Source: a virus
Length of the DNA stretch: 24,859 bases
Direction: 5' to 3' (one strand)
IMG/VR virus record: IMGVR_UViG_3300025769_000790
Coordinates: 1-24,859 of that record
The number at the start of each line of letters is the position of its first letter. Positions within the stretch are counted from its first letter, which is position 1. A model generated the notes under the pieces. It had not been told where the DNA came from, did not search any database, and worked only from the letters and a program-made list of their open reading frames with translations. This document shows, in pieces, positions 19,185 to 24,859 of this stretch. Both the position numbers and the translations under genes were made by a program.

Positions 19185-20928
19185 TATACGAGTCAAAGAC
19201 TTACCAAACACTGACACGCTCGTCGATGGTGACGAGTTGATCGTGGACAGTACAGCTGCTGGAACCAGGCGCATATCGTTCGGAGAACTTAAATCCGAAA
19301 CTGCGTCCGATTTTGTTGCATCTCCCAGCACATACAAAGTGGCTACCCTGGCCGCCGACAACAAGCTGGATCCGTCACAGATTCCTGACACGCTGACCAA
19401 CGGACTGAACTTCGTCGGTGTCGCAAACAGTGCTCCTGATTTAGTGAGCACGACTCAGGGTGATTTTTACGTCATCGGCACCGCATTCGGGGTATACTCG
19501 GTTGGCGATCAGGCAGTGTATGACGGGAGCGCATACGTACGAGTGACGGATGGCACCAAGCAGATTGGCGAAGGTGGAACCGGAGCGACTACAGCAGCTG
19601 GTGCGAGAACAAATTTGAGCGTCAACTCCAAAGACGAGGACGCACAGGCGAATGGCACGAAGGTCACGGCACCTGCTTTGCGTTTTGATGGCACGTCTTC
19701 AGTGGTGACGGTTGCTGACGACGACAAGTTATCGTTCACGGATGGAAATGATGATTTGCCATTCACAGTTTCAGCGTGGATAAAATCTGATGACCTAAGT
19801 GTTGAGGTTCCAATCATTACTAAATATGGGGTCGGGAAAGAATTTCTTTTTTACGTTCAGGATTCTGATTTAGTATTGGCTTTATGGGATGGAACAAATG
19901 ACATAGCGGCCAGAACAACGTCAGCAATAACCGGGTACAACGGGCAATGGATTCATGTCGCTGCGACATATGCCGGATCTGGTCCGAATAGCGATAACGC
20001 ATTCACCGCAGCCGCGGACGGTATCACTCTTTACATTAACGGAGTGTCACAAACCATAACTGCGACAAATGACGCCAGCTATACAGGTATAGCTAACACG
20101 TCTGAGGTATTACGATTGGGGGCAAGGGCAGGAGTATTTGGGGAATCACATCTACGAGACGCCAAAATCTTCAACCGCGAACTCACAGCCAGCGAAATTG
20201 CAGAACTCGCCCGTGGCAATGATTTGGGATTCGCCGATGAATTTGGTGGTGCTTTGGGTGACACTTACACATCCAATTTCACAGGCAGTGCAAACGGATG
20301 GACAGCAGTTAACGGAAACATTGCCCACTCGACGAGCGTCGGTGGGGAATCCAACGCACTCCGGTTGATTCTCGACGGGACAACTGGGGGTCACTACCTG
20401 CAAAAAACGGGGGTATTCACCCGAGGCAAACGCTACCGCATTAAGGGGCGATACTATGTTCCGACGAACAGTCACGTTGATGGAATCTATTTCGCCATCG
20501 GCACAGCGGGACCAGTGGAAGTTGTCAGAGAATCAGCAGCCACGCTCGATTCGTGGATTGACTTCTCGGTGGAGGTCGTCGCTAACGCCACTGCCGACAC
20601 AGACCGATTGCTGGTGTATGCGATGGACGGGAACAGCAACACAGTCACCGACCCCGGTGCAAATGATGTGTTTTACATTCTCGATTTGGTTATCACCCAA
20701 ATCGGAACCCTCGCAGATTTCCGAGCAGAGGATTATAACGAATCAGCGAGCAAACTGTTAGACCGCAGCTCCAACAATTTCGTCGGCATTGGAACATCTG
20801 TCACGCTCACCGGAAATCAGCGGCACATCTCAGCCGACACCATCGACTTGAAAAACCTTCCAACATCATCCGCTGGATTGAGTGCTGGTGAGGTGTGGAG
20901 CAACGGCGGTGTTTTGACTGTGGTTTAA
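19177..20928 (+). CDS. Tail fibre with LamG-like domain
   Basis: A 583-aa tail fibre or receptor-binding protein. Residues 1-40 (IRVKDLPNTDTLVDGDELIV) form a tail-attachment-like module, 131-148 is the collar motif GEGGTGATTAAGARTNL common in phage fibres, and 165-347 is a LamG/concanavalin-like domain (RFDGTSSVVTVADDDKLSF, FTVSAWIK, GQWIHVAATY, ITLYINGV, EVLRLGA). Residues 360-510 look like a second jelly-roll carbohydrate-binding domain, and the end LPTSSAGLSAGEVWSNGG is a recurrent phage structural terminus. Host glycan binding is likely. No chaperone or lyase motif is seen. Confidence 0.8.
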   Translation: MANIRVKDLPNTDTLVDGDELIVDSTAAGTRRISFGELKSETASDFVASPSTYKVATLAADNKLDPSQIPDTLTNGLNFVGVANSAPDLVSTTQGDFYVIGTAFGVYSVGDQAVYDGSAYVRVTDGTKQIGEGGTGATTAAGARTNLSVNSKDEDAQANGTKVTAPALRFDGTSSVVTVADDDKLSFTDGNDDLPFTVSAWIKSDDLSVEVPIITKYGVGKEFLFYVQDSDLVLALWDGTNDIAARTTSAITGYNGQWIHVAATYAGSGPNSDNAFTAAADGITLYINGVSQTITATNDASYTGIANTSEVLRLGARAGVFGESHLRDAKIFNRELTASEIAELARGNDLGFADEFGGALGDTYTSNFTGSANGWTAVNGNIAHSTSVGGESNALRLILDGTTGGHYLQKTGVFTRGKRYRIKGRYYVPTNSHVDGIYFAIGTAGPVEVVRESAATLDSWIDFSVEVVANATADTDRLLVYAMDGNSNTVTDPGANDVFYILDLVITQIGTLADFRAEDYNESASKLLDRSSNNFVGIGTSVTLTGNQRHISADTIDLKNLPTSSAGLSAGEVWSNGGVLTVV

Positions 20929-20949
20929 TAAATAATTTAGAAACATACT

Positions 20950-21252
20950 ATGGACCCAAAAATTACTTACTTAAGAAGCCAGATAGCTGGTGTTGAATCG
21001 CAGCTTGCTGCTGACAATGGCAAATCCACCATCCTCCAATTGCTAGGCAAAGCTAAGGCATTGCTGAACGCACGGGAGGAATTGAACGAACCAGTCAACC
21101 GTGCCAACACGGAAGTCCTGCTCACGCAGGTTGTCGCCGCGGTCAATGCCTACAATGCTTCCAACCAAATCACAATGGATTCGGTTGCTGACATTATGGC
21201 TGGATTTGACGCTGCTGTTGCACCTGCCGATGAGCCAGCACCTGCCGAATAA
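20950..21252 (+). CDS. Hypothetical helical protein (100 aa)
   Basis: A 100-aa, largely helical protein (KITYLRSQIAGVESQLAADN, LLGKAKALLNAREELNE) with an Ala/Pro/Glu-rich C-terminus (APADEPAPAE). Not recognised. It follows the fibre gene by 21 bp and overlaps the holin-like gene by TAATG. It may be a fibre-associated or lysis-related protein. Confidence 0.55.
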   Translation: MDPKITYLRSQIAGVESQLAADNGKSTILQLLGKAKALLNAREELNEPVNRANTEVLLTQVVAAVNAYNASNQITMDSVADIMAGFDAAVAPADEPAPAE

Positions 21253-21431
21253 TGCAGAACTGGGCAGAGCATTCCAAGCTGGGGGTCGTGAGTCTGCTCG
21301 GGGTCACAGTCACGCTGACTCAGATCAACATCGTCATCCAGCTCGGGATAGGGCTCGCGTCACTGGCGTACGCCGTAATCAAAGTCATGCACGCATACCG
21401 CGATTATAAACGTAAAAAAGATGAAAATTAA
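21252..21431 (+). CDS. Holin-like small membrane protein (59 aa)
   Basis: A 59-aa protein with hydrophobic stretches at about 10-24 and 27-46 (INIVIQLGIGLASLAYAVIK), and a strongly basic C-terminus (RDYKRKKDEN). Small size, one or two membrane helices and a charged tail fit class II/III-type holins, which permeabilise the inner membrane at lysis. It overlaps a lipoprotein gene with spanin features by 11 nt, and the pair forms a likely lysis cassette. No endolysin lies next to it, so the assignment rests on topology and context. Confidence 0.55.
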   Translation: MQNWAEHSKLGVVSLLGVTVTLTQINIVIQLGIGLASLAYAVIKVMHAYRDYKRKKDEN

Positions 21432-21888
21432 AAGTCATGTGTATGTCGCTGGGGTTATCGGGATTCTTCTTTTAGGATCAGGGTGCGCTCAACTCAAACG
21501 CATTGGGGATAGTTTCTACACTCCTCAAATCGTTTCGAGCACCAACGTGGTAAACACTCCCATGGGCCCGATCGATGTGGTCACAACTCGGACAAACTGG
21601 GTGGTTTCATCTGGTAGCCGAGCAGCAGCGGAACTTCCAGGCGAGATAGGGATCCCTTTTGGTTCGCTCGTCACATTTTTGGTGATGTCTGCGCTGACGA
21701 TTGGAGCAGCGATCCGATCAAAAAAGTATAAAGATGCTACTCTAAGTGCACTCGATGCTGGGAACCAGTTCAAGGAGGAATTGAAGAAAAACAACATCAA
21801 TGTCGATGGCATGCTCAAGGGAATCGTCAAGGATCAGAAAGCCAAAAAGACGTTCCCGGTCATCAGAAAACTTTTGGACTTGATTTGA
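21421..21888 (+). CDS. Lipoprotein with internal membrane helix, spanin-like
   Basis: A 155-aa protein with a lipoprotein signal peptide (basic start MKIKSH, hydrophobic core, lipobox LGSGC with the lipidated C22) and a second membrane helix at about 78-98 (SLVTFLVMSALTIGAAI), followed by a charged C-terminal region with a helical pattern (DATLSALDAGNQFKEELKKN). Lipidation at one end and a transmembrane helix further on could link outer and inner membranes as a unimolecular spanin, but the periplasmic part is only about 55 residues and the protein continues past the helix. It directly follows the holin-like gene. An envelope lipoprotein of other function, for example superinfection exclusion, is the alternative. 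Confidence 0.6.
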   Translation: MKIKSHVYVAGVIGILLLGSGCAQLKRIGDSFYTPQIVSSTNVVNTPMGPIDVVTTRTNWVVSSGSRAAAELPGEIGIPFGSLVTFLVMSALTIGAAIRSKKYKDATLSALDAGNQFKEELKKNNINVDGMLKGIVKDQKAKKTFPVIRKLLDLI

Positions 21889-21889
21889 T

Positions 21890-23002
21890 ATGGGTTTAAC
21901 TACCGGACACGTATTCAGCGATGGCGACACGGTCACTGCTGCAAAGCTAAACGCGATGGTGAACAATGCGACCATCAGTGCTGACACGGTGACATCATCG
22001 ATGCTCTCGGATGACGTGATTGAGTCACGCCATATCGCTGATGGCGCAATCACATCCAATCACATTGCCAATGGCGCAGTCTCATTGGGAATTATCTCCA
22101 GCGAGACCAGTGCGCCAGGCACGATCATTCAGTCAGGCAGTGGGGGTACATGGGAGGAATTGTCACCGGGCGCAGCAGGTATGCTTCTCACCAGCAATGG
22201 TGCCGACACCGCTTTGACGTTTGGTTTGCTGGGATCCGCGAGCCTGGGGAACACATTGATCAGTGGGTTGGTTGAGCACACAAACCCAATTGTCGGTGAT
22301 CTCCTGATGGTCAAGGACACGGTAGCCGGGGTAAACAAACACACAACGATTCAGGGGGTGCTTAACTCCATGGATGGGCTCGGGTTGATCGACTCGAACG
22401 ACATTGCCCCCGACGATGAGGTGATGGTTTATGATAAGAGCACAACCACTGCCAAAAGGATGTTGTGGTCCGAGATACAGGAGAGTGTCCTGAATATTCC
22501 CACGCTTGAGCAACTGAATCAATCAACCATTCAGGACGACGATGACCTGGTCGTCTACGACACCTCCACCGGATCCACAAAGCGAATCTCGAAGGCAGAC
22601 TTGAGCACTGGTGGATCGATGCTCGAGGCACAGATAACTGTTACCGCAGCAGGTCCGACTGTAAACATTTCTCATACGATTGACACTGTCCCTGCGTCAG
22701 TGGATTCGGGTGTCGTTGTTGTTTACACATGTGACATCGTCGGAGGGGGAGTTTGGACTGGAGGAAGATTCACTGTTACGCTTCCGGATGCTGCATTTTA
22801 TCTGATTGAAGGCGTAAAGAAGCTGAATATTTTAATCGAAAACACATCTGCAAATTTGTTCTCCATTCAAAACGAAGACACTGGAACAAACCCTGTCCTC
22901 AATTACATAACAGACAGTGCAGACATCGGTCGAGGCAAAGTGATTTCATGCACCCCCTTTGTTGTAGGCTCAAGCCATTTTTGGACTGTTAGCATTTTGT
23001 AG
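21890..23002 (+). CDS. Tail fibre/collar-type structural protein
   Basis: A 370-aa tail protein. The N-terminus (VFSDGDTVTAAKLNAMVNNA) is a common phage tail module, followed by repeated short turns (SRHIADGAITSNHIANGAV). The middle has three copies of a roughly 23-residue beta module (136-158, 175-198, 216-238), best seen as DDEVMVYD...AKRMLWSEI and DDDLVVYD...TKRISKADL, shared with the N-terminus of the LamG fibre. The C-terminal 120 residues form a beta-rich domain. No enzyme motif is seen. Likely part of the adsorption apparatus. Confidence 0.65.
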   Translation: MGLTTGHVFSDGDTVTAAKLNAMVNNATISADTVTSSMLSDDVIESRHIADGAITSNHIANGAVSLGIISSETSAPGTIIQSGSGGTWEELSPGAAGMLLTSNGADTALTFGLLGSASLGNTLISGLVEHTNPIVGDLLMVKDTVAGVNKHTTIQGVLNSMDGLGLIDSNDIAPDDEVMVYDKSTTTAKRMLWSEIQESVLNIPTLEQLNQSTIQDDDDLVVYDTSTGSTKRISKADLSTGGSMLEAQITVTAAGPTVNISHTIDTVPASVDSGVVVVYTCDIVGGGVWTGGRFTVTLPDAAFYLIEGVKKLNILIENTSANLFSIQNEDTGTNPVLNYITDSADIGRGKVISCTPFVVGSSHFWTVSIL

Positions 23003-23003
23003 C

Positions 23004-23984
23004 ATGACACTCGCATCCATAGCAGATTTCGTTTGTAAGAAAGTCGGAAAAACCGATTCCGCTTCCGTTGCCATTTGCAAAGATTTTATTCGCCAACGGC
23101 ATGAGATGGTCTACGACACAGGGCTATGGAAGGACTCGATCAAAATCGAGCAGTTCTGTTTATCCACCAAAGACAGTCCGGATTCCAATCCATACACAAC
23201 GGATGCGGTGAACCCCTACGCATACGAGCAGGAGATTACTCTGCCCTACGAGATCGCCCGGCCAATCGCGGTTCTTTATGAGACAACTCTCATGAGTTGC
23301 CGTGATCTCCAGGCATTGGTCCGGATTCAACCGGAGGCAATGTTCTCCGAGGGTGTGCCAGCTTCCTACACCGAGATCGAGCCAATCGCGTTCGGAAAGT
23401 CTACTTCATCGGATCCGTTTCGAGTGATGTTGAGAGCACGATCCAGTTCCGCCGATGACGGCAAAACAGTTTACTTCAAGGGCATCCTCGATGGTCGCCC
23501 GGTGAGCGAGACATTTGTTCTCAGCACCACATCGCGATACGGATCCCAGGAGTTTGATGAGGTCCACTATGTTTCAAAGCCTGTGACCAGCGGGACCATC
23601 ACATTCTCCAACGGAGCTACCGACCAGATTATCCCGGCGGAGGAGACGAGGTATTCTCTGTGCCGACTACGACTGAGTCTGGTCCCTGAATACGTTGCGG
23701 GTGAGCAGGTCTGTATGATTGTGGTCGGGAAGAAAAGGCTTCGTCCACTTCGAAACGACTACGACGAACCTCAGATCCGGGGCATTGACAATGCTCTCAT
23801 CGCGTTTGCCGAGGGAGACATGCTCGAGCGTTCCAGGCAGTTTGGGAAAGCACAAATCAAATTTAGTGAAGCGTCCAGTTTGCTCGAGATCGTTCGAGAT
23901 CTGGAGAGGGGGCAGTCTTCTGCTGTGAGCGTTCTTCAACCAAACCCAGACGGGGCATACACCCGTGATGATTTTGGATTCTGA
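23004..23984 (+). CDS. Putative head-tail adaptor/tail tubular protein A-like
   Basis: A 326-aa protein. The N-terminal 50 residues (IADFVCKKVGKTDSASVAIC, then DFIRQRHEMVYDTGLWKDS) are helical like portal-binding adaptors, the middle is beta rich, and the C-terminal NALIAFAEGDMLERSRQFGKAQIKF helix returns to an adaptor-like fold. It is coupled to the following large tail gene (TGATG). In short-tailed phages an adaptor and a nozzle protein occur in this order, so the role is inferred from architecture and context. Confidence 0.55.
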   Translation: MTLASIADFVCKKVGKTDSASVAICKDFIRQRHEMVYDTGLWKDSIKIEQFCLSTKDSPDSNPYTTDAVNPYAYEQEITLPYEIARPIAVLYETTLMSCRDLQALVRIQPEAMFSEGVPASYTEIEPIAFGKSTSSDPFRVMLRARSSSADDGKTVYFKGILDGRPVSETFVLSTTSRYGSQEFDEVHYVSKPVTSGTITFSNGATDQIIPAEETRYSLCRLRLSLVPEYVAGEQVCMIVVGKKRLRPLRNDYDEPQIRGIDNALIAFAEGDMLERSRQFGKAQIKFSEASSLLEIVRDLERGQSSAVSVLQPNPDGAYTRDDFGF

Positions 23985-24859
23985 TGCCAGTTTACTTCAA
24001 TGACGGAACCGATGATCCTTTGGCATTTGACTCTCAACCGTTGATCGGTGGTGTCAACTCGTATGGTCGCGCATCCACCATTCCCCAACAGTCCGCATCC
24101 TATCTAAAAAACGTAGAGCTTTCGACCAGCGGCATCACTAAATCACGCCGGGGTGCTCACTACCTGTACACTCAGGTGTATGGGACCATTCACGCTATCA
24201 TCGCCCTACGGACTCCGATCTGGGACTACGGTGTGATGATTTTTGCTGACGGACACGTCTACCTTCACACCGAAGATGTCCAGGGGATCCTATTCAACGA
24301 TGTCTACGACTCCTCCGTTCAGGCGCATAAGTGCAGCGTCACAGAAATCAACGGAGCAGTGTTTTTCACTGACAGCAACGGGTCTATCATCGCCGTTCGC
24401 CAAAACGGTAGTGAAGACATACTGGTGGACGCTGACGGTAATACGATCTGGGACGATGTGGATTCAATCGCAACCTATGACGTTGCCGTCGAGGTCACTG
24501 ATCCAGAAGCTCCGACTGATGTTCGGTGTCTGACCGCGCACAGGTTTCGTTTAGTGTGCGCCAATGGCATCGATGAGGTTCATTTCTCGAATATCCTCCC
24601 GGATGTAAGTGACCCAGCTTTGGGTGACGTGTTCCCCGCTGATGGGGCAAATTCCCTCCGGGTAGGTGATGGGCGATCGGACAAAGTGGTTGCACTGGTT
24701 CCGTTCAAAGATTTCAGGATCGCAGTTCTCAAAGAAAACAGTGTTCACATAATTAATGCGGACCCATCGTTGATGGATGTCGCCAATTTTGAAATCCAAA
24801 TGGTTTCAGATCGCGTTGGATGTCTCGCTGAGAAGTCCGCAGTGCGAGTTGGTGACGAC
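23984..24859 (+). CDS. Large tail (nozzle-like) protein, 3' end outside window
   Basis: A frame open from ATG at 23984 to the window end (292 codons without a stop), beginning MPVYFNDGTDDPLAFDSQ. It has repeated beta-blade-like segments (YGVMIFADGHVYLH, AVFFTDSNGSIIAV, FRIAVLKENSVHII) and the segment SNILPDVSDPALGDVFP, similar in style to the nozzle or tail tubular B / gp10-type proteins of podoviruses. The start overlaps the preceding stop (TGATG). Its true length is unknown because the window ends inside the gene. Confidence 0.6.
   Translation, partial: MPVYFNDGTDDPLAFDSQPLIGGVNSYGRASTIPQQSASYLKNVELSTSGITKSRRGAHYLYTQVYGTIHAIIALRTPIWDYGVMIFADGHVYLHTEDVQGILFNDVYDSSVQAHKCSVTEINGAVFFTDSNGSIIAVRQNGSEDILVDADGNTIWDDVDSIATYDVAVEVTDPEAPTDVRCLTAHRFRLVCANGIDEVHFSNILPDVSDPALGDVFPADGANSLRVGDGRSDKVVALVPFKDFRIAVLKENSVHIINADPSLMDVANFEIQMVSDRVGCLAEKSAVRVGDD

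Noticed and set aside
19177-23002. Diversity-generating retroelement acting on the tail fibres
   Set aside because: No reverse transcriptase gene or template/variable repeat pair is seen in the window.
23160-23168. DnaA-box-like TTATCCACC
   Set aside because: Single 8/9 match inside the adaptor coding sequence, far from the proposed origin.

Overview
The window looks like the left and central part of a temperate, short-tailed (podovirus-like) bacteriophage genome. Every gene but one is on the + strand, most starts overlap the preceding stop (ATGA or TAATG), and integration, recombination, replication, packaging, head, tail and lysis modules follow in order. There are no ribosomal, metabolic or host housekeeping genes. 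The host cannot be named from the sequence. It is bacterial, the attachment site is the 3' half of a tRNA-Arg(ACG) gene, and a lipoprotein that looks like a spanin suggests a Gram-negative envelope. The right end cuts through a tail gene, so the phage continues beyond the window.

Layout. 1-300: a terminator, a sigma70-like promoter and a tRNA-Arg 3' fragment lacking its 5' half (probable attP). 297-1858: tyrosine integrase and a PDDEXK-like protein. 1930-2715: a probable regulatory switch, with a leftward ribbon-helix-helix (RHH) gene, three 11-bp operator repeats over a rightward promoter, and three very small rightward genes including a second RHH protein. 2717-4826: recombination module (ERF annealase, RecB/Cas4-like exonuclease, SSB-like protein with an acidic tip, Hjc-like resolvase). 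4905-7498: replication module (dNMP kinase, stand-alone DnaA domain IV, DUF1376-type initiator, DnaC-like loader). An array of six 11-bp repeats lies inside the initiator gene and resembles the phage lambda origin.

7586-14212: packaging genes. The putative terminase small and large subunits are separated by about 4.5 kb of accessory genes: zinc-ribbon and Lar-like small proteins (possible anti-restriction), then a three-gene sugar cassette (GT-B glycosyltransferase, FkbM methyltransferase, GT-A-like protein). 14264-18209: portal, a small overlapping gene, scaffold and an N4-gp56-like major capsid protein. 18214-24859: small virion proteins, a LamG-containing tail fibre, a holin-like and a spanin-like gene, a second fibre/collar protein, a head-tail adaptor candidate and the start of a large tail protein. 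No endolysin, tape-measure protein or CI-type repressor was seen.

The observations most worth following are the lambda-like origin embedded in the initiator gene, the RHH switch with 11-bp iterated operators and a possible leaderless transcript, the promoter-attP-integrase order that would detach the integrase from its own promoter on integration, the DnaA domain IV existing as a separate protein, and the sugar-modification cassette between the terminase genes.
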